64,000 nucleotides of DNA from Clostridium sp. OM02-18AC (GTDB taxonomy: Bacteria > Bacillota > Clostridia > Lachnospirales > Lachnospiraceae), in contig NZ_QULW01000004.1 in NCBI RefSeq assembly GCF_003481825.1, positions 1 to 64,000 of the forward strand, written 5' to 3'. Of the stretch, positions 1-8,904 are shown piece by piece; position 1 is the stretch's first letter; each line of letters begins with the position of its first letter. Made by a program: the position numbers and the translations under genes. Under the pieces are notes generated by a model. That model searched no databases and was not told the origin of the DNA. It saw only the letters and a list, made by a program, of their open reading frames with translations.

Positions 1-134
1 AGCGGGGTGATGGAATACTGTGGGAAGCTCTTGTGGAACTCACGCGCCTGTTTGATATTTTCAATGCTCATAACAGGCAGGCACTTGTCTTCGCTTTTCG
101 GCATCTTGTTCAATGCCCAAAGAATTTTCTCCAT
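1..134 (-). CDS. dpaL: Diaminopropionate ammonia-lyase, 5' end only
   Basis: Reading leftward from the ATG at 132-134 gives 44 codons before the window edge. The peptide begins MEKILWALNKMPKSEDKCL and continues SIENIKQAREFHKSFPQYSITPL. This matches the amino end of the PLP-dependent diaminopropionate ammonia-lyase family (YgeX/DpaL), where an 'ARxFH...Y.PTPL' stretch precedes the catalytic lysine, which lies outside the window. GGAG sits about 8 bases upstream of the ATG. It is codirectional with the xdh, ygfK and ssnA genes, and in gut bacteria ygeX belongs to the same anaerobic purine/urate catabolic gene set, which supports the call. A strong separate promoter lies in the gap before it. 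Only the first tenth of the protein is visible, so intactness is unknown. Confidence 0.8.
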   Translation of the reverse strand, partial: MEKILWALNKMPKSEDKCLPVMSIENIKQAREFHKSFPQYSITP

Positions 135-193
135 GTTTACTCTCCTAACAAACTTTTTGTATTTGTTCAAACTTTTTGTTTGTTTCTATAGCT

Positions 194-221
194 ATCATAA
201 CACATTCTGGCTCTATGTCAA
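194..221 (-). promoter_or_regulatory. Promoter of dpaL with direct repeats downstream
   Basis: Read on the minus strand there is TTGACA (216-221), a 16-base spacer and TATGAT (194-199), a near-consensus vegetative promoter about 60 bases upstream of the dpaL start. Between it and the start codon the 12-mer ACAAAAAGTTTG occurs twice (149-160 and 168-179, 19 bases apart), and a related A/T tract lies upstream of the -35 element. The repeats could be an operator; no known regulator motif is recognised. Confidence 0.65.
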
Positions 222-292
222 GTATGTACAAAACTTTTTTTCATTTTTTTCTCATTTTGTTCATCTATCATAAAACCAGAATGCGTGAAAAC

Positions 293-2872
293 CTATTTCT
301 TCCTATAATATGTATCTTCTAACGGAAGGGACTTGCGGAACTTATGGTCCAGTGCATAATATGCGCCCTGGATTGCCGGTGCCGTCGGGATGGTTGCGAT
401 CTCGCCGATTCCCTTTGCTCCGTATGCCACACCGAGGAGTTCATCCTTCTCCACGTAAATGGCATGGATATCCGGGATCTGGGTGGAACGCAGAAGTCCC
501 AGCGTGCCATATTTCACCTGCGGCACGCAGTCCTTTAACGGCCAGTCCTCTGTAAGCGCATAACCCATACCCATGAGCACGCCTCCCTCGATCTGTCCCT
601 GAATGGAAATCGGGTTTACGACCTTTCCGGAATCGTGTGCGGCATAAACCTCTTTGACTTTTCCTTCGTCATCCAGGATCACGACATGGGTTGCGTAGCC
701 ATATGCAATGTGGCTCTTCGGGAACGGAACATCTGCGCCCAGCTTATCGGTCGGCTCAAAGTATTCATAGAAGAAATCGCGGCCTTCCAGCTTGCTTAAG
801 TCTCCGCCAACCTCATCCATTGCCTCTTTTAACAGGGCAGAGGCACCGCGGACCGCTTCACCGGAAAGCAGCGTCTGGCGGGAACCAGATGTCGTTCCGG
901 AATCCGGCGCATTCTCCGTGTTCGCTACCGCATTGCGGATCTTAGAAAGCGGAAGCCCGGTTGTCTGTGCTACAGCCTGGCAGAATACCGTCAGACATCC
1001 CTGCCCGATATCCGAAGCCGCGCAGTAGATCACGCAGACTCCATCCTCGATCACCAGTCTCGCACGGCCCTTATCCGGAAGTCCGACACCAACGCCGGCA
1101 TTCTTCATGGCACAGGCGATTCCGGCATGATCCATATTCTTCTCGTAGACATCCTTCACCGCCTCCAGAGTCTCTTTCAATGCGGTGGAACAGTCTGCAA
1201 TCTGTCCGTTCGGAAGAACCTTTCCAGGTTCGATGGCATTGCGGTAACGGATTTCCCACGGGGTAATGCCGACCTTCTCTGCCAGCACATTGATCAGGGA
1301 TTCCAGTGCAAACTCACTCTGGCATACGCCAAAACCACGGAACGCGCCGGCCGGCGGGTTATTGGTATAGTAACCATAGCCGCGGATGTCTGTGTTCTGG
1401 TAACAGTACGGACCCACGGAATGGGTGCAGGCACGCTCCAGAACCGGTCCGCAAAGAGATGCATAAGCGCCGGTATCGAAATTGATCTCACAGTCCATTC
1501 CGGTGAAAATACCGTTTTCGTCACAGCCCAGCGTAAAGGTTCCTTCCATGGCATGACGCTTCGGATGGAAGAATAAAGATTCCTGGCGGCTGAACTTTGC
1601 CTTTACCGGAACCTGATATTTCCAGGCAGCCAGTGCTGCGATATGCTGGACGGAAACATCTTCTTTTCCACCAAAACCGCCGCCGATCAGCTGGTTTTCC
1701 ACCACAATACGCTCCGGCTCCCAGCCAAACATAATGGCGGTCTCTTTTCTCGTATCAAACGCACCCTGATCGGTGCTTAAGATCTTGATGCCGTCCTTAT
1801 AAGGAAATGCGATCGCACATTCCGGCTCCAGGAACGCGTGCTCCGTAAACGGAGTACGGAAGGAATCGGTTACCGTGTATTTGGACTCGGCAAGTGCTTT
1901 TGCCGCATCTCCGCGCACCACGTGACGGGTCTGGCAGAGGTTTCCCTTCGAATGCACCTTCGGTGCATCTTCCCGTTTTGCATCTGCAATGCCCCTTACC
2001 GGCTCCAGTTCTTCATAATCGATCTTTACCAGTTTCTTCGCCTTATTTAAAATGTCTTCACTCTCAGCCACTACAAGGCAGATTGCATCGCCCACGCAGC
2101 GGGTAATATCTCCTTCTGCGATCATGACATCCCAGTCCTGCTGAATGTGTCCGACCTTATTGTTCGGAACATCGGCAGCAGTCAGTACGCCAAGTACACC
2201 CGGAAGCGCTTCTGCTTTGGATGCGTCGATCTTTAAGACGCGGGCCCGCGGATATTTGCTGCGGACTGCAGAGACATACGCCATATTGTCCATGACGATA
2301 TCATCCGGATATTTGCCGTAGCCTAAAACTTTCTTCCGGACATCCACGCGGAATGCGCGCTGGCCGACACCGTAAACATCGCCCTTTTCCAGATCTTCAT
2401 CGATAGCGGCATCTCCCCGGAGAATGGCTGCAACCAGCTGGATTCCTTCGATGATCTTTTTGTAGCCGGTACAGCGGCAGATATTTCCCCGCAGGGCATA
2501 TTTAATATCCTCTTCCGTCGGATTTAAATTTTTCTGCAGCAGCGCCGTACCTGCCATGACCATTCCCGGAATACAGAATCCGCACTGCACGGCTCCCACC
2601 GAACCAAATGCGTATACAAATGCATCCTGCCATTCCTCGCTCAAGCCTTCTACGGTCAGAATGTTTTTCCCAACTGCTTTCCGGGTAGTCAGTACGCAGG
2701 ACTTGACTGCTTTTCCGTCAATGACGATGGTGCAGGTACCGCAGGCACCCTCACTGCAGCCGTCCTTTACAGAAAACAGATGCAGATCGTCCCGCAGAAA
2801 CCGAAGCAGCGGTTTATCTTCCTCCGTGCGCTGCACGCTGCCGTTTACTGTAAACTCAAATACTTCTCCCAT
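293..2872 (-). CDS. xdhD: Selenium-dependent xanthine dehydrogenase-like molybdenum hydroxylase (XdhD type)
   Basis: 859 residues from the ATG at 2872, chosen because GGAGAAGG precedes it; a longer 880-residue reading lacks a ribosome site. Residues 1-160 are a [2Fe-2S] module with Cys39, 44, 47, 59 and the second set Cys97, 100, 132, 134. The rest is the molybdopterin-binding domain, with GGGFGGKE, GAFRGFG and, near the end, GAKGIGEIA carrying the catalytic Glu. There is no FAD domain. This matches the selenium-dependent xanthine dehydrogenase/XdhD family, thought to hydroxylate purines. Electrons probably pass to the adjacent polyferredoxin and YgfK flavoprotein. The selenium in this family is a labile cofactor ligand; no in-frame UGA is needed or seen. 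Purine substrate is inferred from context. Confidence 0.88.
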   Translation of the reverse strand: MGEVFEFTVNGSVQRTEEDKPLLRFLRDDLHLFSVKDGCSEGACGTCTIVIDGKAVKSCVLTTRKAVGKNILTVEGLSEEWQDAFVYAFGSVGAVQCGFCIPGMVMAGTALLQKNLNPTEEDIKYALRGNICRCTGYKKIIEGIQLVAAILRGDAAIDEDLEKGDVYGVGQRAFRVDVRKKVLGYGKYPDDIVMDNMAYVSAVRSKYPRARVLKIDASKAEALPGVLGVLTAADVPNNKVGHIQQDWDVMIAEGDITRCVGDAICLVVAESEDILNKAKKLVKIDYEELEPVRGIADAKREDAPKVHSKGNLCQTRHVVRGDAAKALAESKYTVTDSFRTPFTEHAFLEPECAIAFPYKDGIKILSTDQGAFDTRKETAIMFGWEPERIVVENQLIGGGFGGKEDVSVQHIAALAAWKYQVPVKAKFSRQESLFFHPKRHAMEGTFTLGCDENGIFTGMDCEINFDTGAYASLCGPVLERACTHSVGPYCYQNTDIRGYGYYTNNPPAGAFRGFGVCQSEFALESLINVLAEKVGITPWEIRYRNAIEPGKVLPNGQIADCSTALKETLEAVKDVYEKNMDHAGIACAMKNAGVGVGLPDKGRARLVIEDGVCVIYCAASDIGQGCLTVFCQAVAQTTGLPLSKIRNAVANTENAPDSGTTSGSRQTLLSGEAVRGASALLKEAMDEVGGDLSKLEGRDFFYEYFEPTDKLGADVPFPKSHIAYGYATHVVILDDEGKVKEVYAAHDSGKVVNPISIQGQIEGGVLMGMGYALTEDWPLKDCVPQVKYGTLGLLRSTQIPDIHAIYVEKDELLGVAYGAKGIGEIATIPTAPAIQGAYYALDHKFRKSLPLEDTYYRKK

Positions 2873-2934
2873 TGATTTTCCTTCTCCTGTTCTAATTCGT
2901 TGCTGCTTAGGCGTTGCGCAAACAGCAGCTCTCA

Positions 2935-3471
2935 TTACTTTGCCGCAAAGATACCGTCTGCATCATGGATCACTCCGCGCGGACATTTCGTCGCGCACAT
3001 GCCGCATGCAATGCATGTTTCCCGGTCGATCACTGCATGGAAACCGATCACATGGATCGCATCGGACGGACAGTATTTTTCACAGATCTTACAGCCGATA
3101 CAGCTGGATGTACATGCCTTTCCGGCTTCTGCCGCTTTCTGTTCATTGGAACATTTCGGTTGAATGGTTCCTTCCGGTGCCTCCAGACGGATCAGATGCT
3201 TCGGACAGGCCTTGACGCAAAGTCCGCATCCGACACAAAGTTCCCGGTCAACCTCGGCAACTCCTTTTTCATTGATGGAAAGTGCATGCAGCCTGCAGGC
3301 TGCCACACAACTTCCGCCTCCTAAACATCCATAGCTGCAGCTTAGGATCCCATCGGGATACTGTTCCATGATCTGGCTGCAGTCCTTCGGCAGTGATGCA
3401 CGGTCAATGCCTTCGTTCAGTCTTGCCCCGCCTGCACAGTGAACCACTGCAATATGTTTCTTTCTTTTCAT
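2935..3471 (-). CDS. Polyferredoxin, RnfB-like multi-[4Fe-4S] protein
   Basis: 178 residues from the ATG at 3471 (AAGGAG upstream); the longer open frame to 3570 has no start signal. Cysteine groups run the whole length: CSYGCLGGGSCVAAC, CVGCGLCVKACP, CIGCKICEKYCP and CIACGMCATKCP. That is enough for three to four [4Fe-4S] clusters. It lies between ygfK and the molybdenum hydroxylase (62 bases before the latter), so it probably shuttles electrons between the two in the cytoplasm. No membrane segment is present, so it is not RnfB itself. The exact redox partner is inferred from position. Confidence 0.8.
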   Translation of the reverse strand: MKRKKHIAVVHCAGGARLNEGIDRASLPKDCSQIMEQYPDGILSCSYGCLGGGSCVAACRLHALSINEKGVAEVDRELCVGCGLCVKACPKHLIRLEAPEGTIQPKCSNEQKAAEAGKACTSSCIGCKICEKYCPSDAIHVIGFHAVIDRETCIACGMCATKCPRGVIHDADGIFAAK

Positions 3472-3571
3472 GTAAACCCCTAACTCCTTCTTGCGCTGCC
3501 ATGCACGTAAGGGGTGCACGGCAGCGGATAAATTCCCGAAAAACAGCTTCCAGGTCCTATGTGATTTCAAA

Positions 3572-6565
3572 TTAGCGGATCAGGTATGCGTAATCCTTTA
3601 ATACGGTGCGGATCACTGCCACTGCATCTGCCGGCAGATCGGTCTCTCCGGCAACGTCAACAGTCTCAACCTTGCCATCCAGACGAACCTTCACCTGGGT
3701 TCCTCCCAGTGACAGGAAGCCCTCATTGGTGCTGTCGAGGAAGTCCTCCTCGCTCCAGTATAAGGTGAATTTGTCTTTGTAAGGTCTGCCGCCCTTGTAC
3801 GGACAGAATACTTCACAGTTGCCGCACTCGTTACACATGCCATCTACGTGGATGATCTGTGCTTTGCACTTGCCCGGTACGTGGATTGCTACGTTTGCGC
3901 GGTTCGGGCAGACATCGGTACATACCTCACATACGGTCGGGCAGCCTAAGCAGCGGTCATCCGGAGTCTTCCCGGTATCTCTGCTCTGAACACCCTTCTT
4001 TGCGGTGTAAAGTTTCTCGTCTGCTGCAACATTCTCTTCTGCATACTTGTCATAGCTGATGCCTGCGATGGCTGCTGCAGCCTTAGCGGAATCTGCGATG
4101 GCCTCAACAACGGTAGCCGGTCCTCTTCTTGAATCGCCGACTGCGTATACGCCAGCCTCGGTAGTCATCATGTTTGCGTCTACAACCGGACGGCCCTTTG
4201 CGTCCACCTCGATGCCAAGTTCTGCATACAGGCTGGTGTCGATGGTCTCACCGATTGCTGCGATGATGGTGTCTGCCGGATACTCTTCGGTTCTGCCTGT
4301 GTCGACCGGAGATCTTCTGCCGGAAGCGTCCGGAGCGCCAAGCTCCATAACGGAACATTTCAGTTTGCCGTTCTCTGCGCCAACCGGAGCAAGAAGCTCT
4401 AAGAACTCTACGCCATCCTCGATCGCTAACTGCAACTCTTCCTCATCTGCCGGCATGTAACGTTTGGTTCTGCGGTAGATCAGGCGGACATGTTCTACAC
4501 CCGGAATGCGTTTTGCTGCTCTTGCAACGTCCATCGCGGTGTTGCCGCCGCCAAGAACCACTACATCCTTGCCGATATTCATGGATGCGCCATTCTTCTT
4601 CGCCTCCATTAAGAACTCCAGAGCGTCAGTTACTTCGCCGTATGCAAGCGGAGATCTGCCCGGCTTCCATGCGCCGATGGAAACGATGACATCGGTGTAG
4701 CCCTCTGCCTTTAATGCCTTTACAGAGGTAACCTCTGCGCCAAGCTTAAACTCTGCACCGTAAGCCTTGCACAGTTCTACATCCTTGTCGATGGAATCCG
4801 CGGAGATACGGAACTCCGGAATGACGTTGCGTACAACGCCGCCCAGTTTTTCTTTGCGCTCGAATACGGTAACTGCTACACCTGCACGGGACAGGAAGGT
4901 AGCTGCTGCCAGACCTGCCGGGCCGCCGCCGATGATGGCAACCTTCTTGCCAGCTACGGAACCCTCAGCCTTCAGAGCCGGAAGGATCTCGTTGTATGCC
5001 TGGCTTGCTGCTGCCAGCTTGGTCTCACGGATATGTAAGGTCTCCTCATAGTAGTTGCGCATGCACTTGTCGCCGCAGTGATGCGGGCAGATGGTACCGG
5101 TGATGAACGGAAGCGGGTTGCGCTCTAAGATGATCTCAAGAGCTTTCTTTGCATCGTCATCTACCATAGCCTGTAAGTAAGCCGGAATATCCTGCTCGAT
5201 CGGGCAGCCATTGCGGCACGGTGCGTTGAAGCAGTCAAACAGCGGAAGCTTCTTATCTACATGACGCTCCAGAAGCGGTTTCACCGGTTTTTTGTACATT
5301 GCCTTTGCTTCTACGCCGTCATCGATGGCTGCCAGTGCTGCTACGTTTACACCGGAGAAGCGCTCGCTGCCGCATTCCATAAGCTCGTCTGCGATCTGGC
5401 TCATTCTCTGGTATCCACCCGGCTTTAAGATGTTGGTAGCCATGGTGATCGGCCAGATGCCTGCGTCAAACAGCTCTTTGATGTTCTCGATGGTTGCGCC
5501 GCCGGAGTAGGAGATACGCAGCTTGCCCTGGAACTCATCGGTCAGAAGGCGTGCTACATGGATACTTAACGGGAACAATGCGCGTCCAGCCATGTACATC
5601 TCGTTGCTCGGAAGCTCGTTTCTGGTTACGTCTACCGGGAAGGTGTTGGTGATCTTCACGCCGAACTCCAGCCCCTTCTCCTGGCAGAGGTCATACAGTC
5701 TGTGCAGCATCGGAACTGCGTCAGCCCACTGCAGATCCTCTAAGAAGTGATGATCGTCGAAAGCGATGTAGTCGAATCCAAGGCCATCCAGACGTTTTCT
5801 TGCGTACTCATAACCAAGAAGAGTCGGGTTGCACTTGATGAAGGTGTTTAAGTGCTTCTCTGTGATCAGGTAGGTTGCGATACGCTCAATCTCTGCTGGC
5901 GGGCAGCCGTGCAGGGTGGACTCGGTGATGGAGTTGGAAACGTTGGAGCTGATGTTTCTGATGTACTCCTCATCTACGTTCTTGAACTCGTTCACGTGCT
6001 CTAATGCCCAGTTGATGCACTCTTTGAAGACTTCGGTATCCTTTGCCTCAATCATATCGTTGATGTACTTGTCAACCTTCGGAGACTTGATGCCCTCCAG
6101 ATCATAACCAACGGACATGTTGAATACGAAGCCATCCGGATCGCCAAGTCCATACTCTTTTGCGATCAGCTTACATGCAACCCATGCTTTTACATACTCC
6201 GCGTATGCCTGCGGAACGTACAGCTCGGTAGACCACTCACAGTTGTAGCACTCATCCCCTGCAATGATACACGGGCGGTTGATGCATGCTGCCAGTTCTG
6301 CGCCATCCATGACCTGAACGGTCTTTAACTCGAAGAAACGGGAGCCAGCCGCATAAGCTGCTACAATGTTCTGTGCCAGCTGGCTGTTCGGGCCTGCTGC
6401 CGGACCAAACGGAGATTCGATCTTTTCTTCAAAGATCGGCAGTGCCTGTCCGTTCTCATGTTTTACAAGTTTCTCGATGCCGAAGATGCTCTTTTTCTGC
6501 TCATACTCGGACATAATCCAGTGCATCAGGTGATCGATCGTCATTGGTCTCATAATTTCGCTCAT
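3572..6565 (-). CDS. ygfK: YgfK-type flavin/iron-sulfur oxidoreductase (annotated putative selenate reductase subunit)
   Basis: 997 residues from an ATG with AGGAGG 5 bases upstream, close to the 1032 of E. coli YgfK. The first ~400 residues resemble a dihydroorotate-dehydrogenase-like barrel. Next comes a GltD-type Fe-S region (CRNGCPIEQDIPAYL, CPHHCGDKCMRNYY). A tandem dinucleotide-binding oxidoreductase follows, with IIGGGPAGLAAATFLSRAG for FAD and VVLGGGNTAMDVARAAKR for NAD(P). At the carboxyl end are ferredoxin-like clusters (CLGCPTVCEVCTDVCP, CNECGNCEVFCPY). Although named for selenate reduction, ygfK is required for anaerobic urate/purine use in gut bacteria. Here it is flanked by ssnA and the xanthine-dehydrogenase-like gene, so a reductive or electron-transfer step on purines is the likely role. 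Confidence 0.9.
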   Translation of the reverse strand: MSEIMRPMTIDHLMHWIMSEYEQKKSIFGIEKLVKHENGQALPIFEEKIESPFGPAAGPNSQLAQNIVAAYAAGSRFFELKTVQVMDGAELAACINRPCIIAGDECYNCEWSTELYVPQAYAEYVKAWVACKLIAKEYGLGDPDGFVFNMSVGYDLEGIKSPKVDKYINDMIEAKDTEVFKECINWALEHVNEFKNVDEEYIRNISSNVSNSITESTLHGCPPAEIERIATYLITEKHLNTFIKCNPTLLGYEYARKRLDGLGFDYIAFDDHHFLEDLQWADAVPMLHRLYDLCQEKGLEFGVKITNTFPVDVTRNELPSNEMYMAGRALFPLSIHVARLLTDEFQGKLRISYSGGATIENIKELFDAGIWPITMATNILKPGGYQRMSQIADELMECGSERFSGVNVAALAAIDDGVEAKAMYKKPVKPLLERHVDKKLPLFDCFNAPCRNGCPIEQDIPAYLQAMVDDDAKKALEIILERNPLPFITGTICPHHCGDKCMRNYYEETLHIRETKLAAASQAYNEILPALKAEGSVAGKKVAIIGGGPAGLAAATFLSRAGVAVTVFERKEKLGGVVRNVIPEFRISADSIDKDVELCKAYGAEFKLGAEVTSVKALKAEGYTDVIVSIGAWKPGRSPLAYGEVTDALEFLMEAKKNGASMNIGKDVVVLGGGNTAMDVARAAKRIPGVEHVRLIYRRTKRYMPADEEELQLAIEDGVEFLELLAPVGAENGKLKCSVMELGAPDASGRRSPVDTGRTEEYPADTIIAAIGETIDTSLYAELGIEVDAKGRPVVDANMMTTEAGVYAVGDSRRGPATVVEAIADSAKAAAAIAGISYDKYAEENVAADEKLYTAKKGVQSRDTGKTPDDRCLGCPTVCEVCTDVCPNRANVAIHVPGKCKAQIIHVDGMCNECGNCEVFCPYKGGRPYKDKFTLYWSEEDFLDSTNEGFLSLGGTQVKVRLDGKVETVDVAGETDLPADAVAVIRTVLKDYAYLIR

Positions 6566-6692
6566 GTTATCCTCCTGTCGGAAGCCATTTGTTTAACCCT
6601 TGCTTCCTTATATATGTTTTTGCATGATTTATTTTGTATGGTCAGCGCAGCCATCTGCGCTGACCGGATCAAACGTTGCTTCTGTTTTCAGA

Positions 6693-8033
6693 TTAATATA
6701 CTCTGTGATTTAATTTGCCCCAGAGTTTCTTACTCTGCTCCATGGTCCATGCGTTGATCTTGTCCTCATCCAGGTTTACAAACTCTCTGTCTTTGTAGAG
6801 AACCTTACCGTTGATGATAGTGGTACGGCAGTTCTTACCCTCCATGCCAAAGATCATGTGACCGTCGATATTCTCGTCAGAGAACGGGGTAAATGGCTTA
6901 TAGTCCATGATGATGACATCGGCTGCTGCACCCTCTTTTAAGATGCCAAGTGTCTTGCCAAAGTATTTCTCAGCGATAATGCGGTTATTCTCAAACTGCA
7001 TCTTCACATCCTCACACCATGCTACGTTCGGCAGCATGGCGTTATGTCGCTGGATGGTTAAGAATGCCTTCATGCTCTCCAACATGTCATGGGTGTAAGC
7101 ATCGGTACCCATACCAACGGTGATGCCCTTTGCCATCATCTGCAGAACCGGGGAGCAGCCTACTGCATTGCCCTGGTTGGACTGTGGGTTATTGACTACC
7201 ATAGTACCGGTCTCCTTGATGATATCCATCTCAGCCGGGCTGATGTGGATGCAGTGGCCAAGTAAGGTCTTCTCGCCCAGGATGCCGTTGTATAAGAGAC
7301 GGTTGATCGGACGGCAGCCATAGTTTCTTAAGCTGTCATAAACATCGTTCATGCCCTCAGCGACATGTACATGGAAACCGGTCATGCCGTTGTTGGCCTC
7401 TACCATCTTCTCGAAGGTCTTATCCGAGATGGTAAACAGGGCGTGTCCGCCGAACATCGCCTTGATCATGCTGTCGTCAGCATCTTTCGCCCACTTCGCA
7501 AAATCCGCATTCTCTTTGATGCTCTGTGCGGTCTTCTCCTCGCCGTCACGCTCGGAAACCTCGTAGCAGAGGCAGGAACGGATGCCTGCTTCTTTTACAA
7601 CATCGCGGATTGCAAACAGGGAACCCGGGATCTCACCAAAGCTTGCATGATGATCAAAGATCGTGGTCACACCATCACGGATGCAGTCCAGAACCGTCGC
7701 CCAGGCGCAGGCTCTGGTTCCGTCTAAGTCAAGCTGACGGTCAATCGCCCACCAGGTACCTTCCAGCACTTCCAGGAAGTTGGTCGGGTTGTTTCCAACG
7801 ATGGAAAGGCCGCGTGCCAGACCAGAATAAATGTGGGTGTGCGCATTGATCAGACCCGGCATGATCACACCTCCGTGGGCATCCACAAACTCTGCTTCCG
7901 GATACTTCTGTTTCATATCCTCAAAGCTTCCTACCTCTTTGATATTCTCCCCATCGGTTACGACCGCACCATTCTCCAGGTACGGATTTGCATGGTTTCT
8001 TGTGATAACTCTTCCATTTCCTATAAGTAACAT
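6693..8033 (-). CDS. ssnA: SsnA-type aminohydrolase (guanine deaminase/chlorohydrolase superfamily)
   Basis: 446 residues; the ATG at 8033 has AGGAGG 7 bases upstream. It is a metal-dependent amidohydrolase with the HxH metal site in MPGLINAHTHIY (His65, His67), further histidines in GFHVHVAEG and GHCIHISP, and the Asp of GMGTDAYTHD. It matches the SsnA subgroup (TIGR03314 type) found next to selenium-dependent molybdenum hydroxylases. Likely chemistry is hydrolytic deamination or ring opening of a purine intermediate in the cytoplasm; the exact substrate is not settled. It is the first gene of the leftward operon ssnA-ygfK-ferredoxin-xdhD and is divergent from the regulator at 8174. Confidence 0.9.
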   Translation of the reverse strand: MLLIGNGRVITRNHANPYLENGAVVTDGENIKEVGSFEDMKQKYPEAEFVDAHGGVIMPGLINAHTHIYSGLARGLSIVGNNPTNFLEVLEGTWWAIDRQLDLDGTRACAWATVLDCIRDGVTTIFDHHASFGEIPGSLFAIRDVVKEAGIRSCLCYEVSERDGEEKTAQSIKENADFAKWAKDADDSMIKAMFGGHALFTISDKTFEKMVEANNGMTGFHVHVAEGMNDVYDSLRNYGCRPINRLLYNGILGEKTLLGHCIHISPAEMDIIKETGTMVVNNPQSNQGNAVGCSPVLQMMAKGITVGMGTDAYTHDMLESMKAFLTIQRHNAMLPNVAWCEDVKMQFENNRIIAEKYFGKTLGILKEGAAADVIIMDYKPFTPFSDENIDGHMIFGMEGKNCRTTIINGKVLYKDREFVNLDEDKINAWTMEQSKKLWGKLNHRVY

Positions 8034-8077
8034 TAATATACCTCCTGCTATAAATTAGTTAATTTAATCATTTCTTC

Positions 8078-8106
8078 TTGCATTCTGTTTTTCGGCTTGT
8101 TATAAT
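8078..8106 (+). promoter_or_regulatory. Promoter of the YheO-like regulator gene
   Basis: TTGCAT (8078-8083), a 17-base spacer and TATAAT (8101-8106), with a TG one base upstream making an extended -10. It lies in the 140-base divergent region shared with ssnA, so the regulator may control both genes from here. Confidence 0.65.
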
Positions 8107-8173
8107 AATTAACGCCAAACAAATTGTATGATTGACTTATTTCCTGTCATTCACTATCAGAAAGGAGCGAACC

Positions 8174-8866
8174 ATGGATAAAAACACCATTGATTTTTAC
8201 ACCCGCCTGGCCCACGGCCTCGCTGCCCAGTTCGGTTCCAACTGCGAGATCGTCGTACACGATCTGGAAAGCAATGATGTGGAGCACTCCATTGTTGCCA
8301 TTGAAAACGGCTACATCAGCGGCCGGAAACTCGGCGATGGTCCTTCTCACATTGTTCTGGAATCCTTGCAGAACGGAGAAAAACACACCGAAGACAAACT
8401 TGCCTACTTAACCAAGACCAAGGATGGAAAAATTTTAAAATCCAGTACCATTTACATTCGCAATCCCAAAGGAAAGATCACCGGGATCCTGAGTATCAAC
8501 TACGATATCACCATTCTGCTGGCAGCACAGACCCATATGCAGAACCTGACTGCTACCGCTTCCAATGATTCGGAAGACTCCGGTCCGGAGACCGTTTCCA
8601 TGAATGTTACTGACCTTCTGGACGAACTGATCGACCAGGCATTTAAACACATCGGCAAACCTGCCGCTGTTATGACCAAGGACGATAAAGTTCAGTTTAT
8701 CCGTCTTTTGAACGACGCCGGTGCATTCCTCATCACAAAATCCGGCCAGCGTGTGTGCCAGATCTTATGCATCTCCAAGTTCACACTCTATAGTTACTTA
8801 AACGAGATCAAAGCCGAAGAAGAAGCTTCTGATTCCTCTAAAACAAAAGCCGAACAGGATTCTTAA
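8174..8866 (+). CDS. YheO-like PAS/HTH transcriptional regulator
   Basis: 230 residues from the ATG at 8174 with AAAGGAG 6 bases upstream (an earlier in-frame ATG lacks one). The amino half is a YheO-type PAS sensor (FGSNCEIVVHDLE, IVAIENGYISGR, GKITGILSINYD). The carboxyl end carries a predicted helix-turn-helix (LITKSGQRVCQILCISKFTLY). Members of this family (YheO/DauR) bind DNA and sense small molecules. Divergent placement against ssnA and next to a xanthine permease suggests it is the local regulator of the purine locus, with a purine or derivative as effector; that is inference. Confidence 0.82.
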   Translation: MDKNTIDFYTRLAHGLAAQFGSNCEIVVHDLESNDVEHSIVAIENGYISGRKLGDGPSHIVLESLQNGEKHTEDKLAYLTKTKDGKILKSSTIYIRNPKGKITGILSINYDITILLAAQTHMQNLTATASNDSEDSGPETVSMNVTDLLDELIDQAFKHIGKPAAVMTKDDKVQFIRLLNDAGAFLITKSGQRVCQILCISKFTLYSYLNEIKAEEEASDSSKTKAEQDS

Positions 8867-8882
8867 CTGTTCGGCTTTCTTT
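8846..8882 (+). terminator. Intrinsic terminator of the regulator gene
   Basis: AAAGCCGAACAG (8846-8857) pairs perfectly with CTGTTCGGCTTT (8867-8878), followed by CTTTG. The left arm is made by the last codons of the regulator. It could also end leftward transcripts from the permease. Confidence 0.8.
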
Positions 8883-8904
8883 GTGTCTCTTATCATCCCA
8901 GATC

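Noticed and set aside
7..273. 88-codon plus-strand open frame at the left edge
   Set aside because: Phe/Leu-rich shadow of the dpaL start and its AT-rich promoter on the other strand; no ribosome site.
293..2872. Possible selenoprotein (in-frame UGA) in the xanthine dehydrogenase
   Set aside because: The frame is open without UGA and the family uses selenium as a labile cofactor ligand, not selenocysteine.
4059..4460. Ser/Ala/Pro-rich plus-strand open frames opposite ygfK
   Set aside because: Antisense shadows of a clearly coding, full-length minus-strand gene; typical low-complexity composition.
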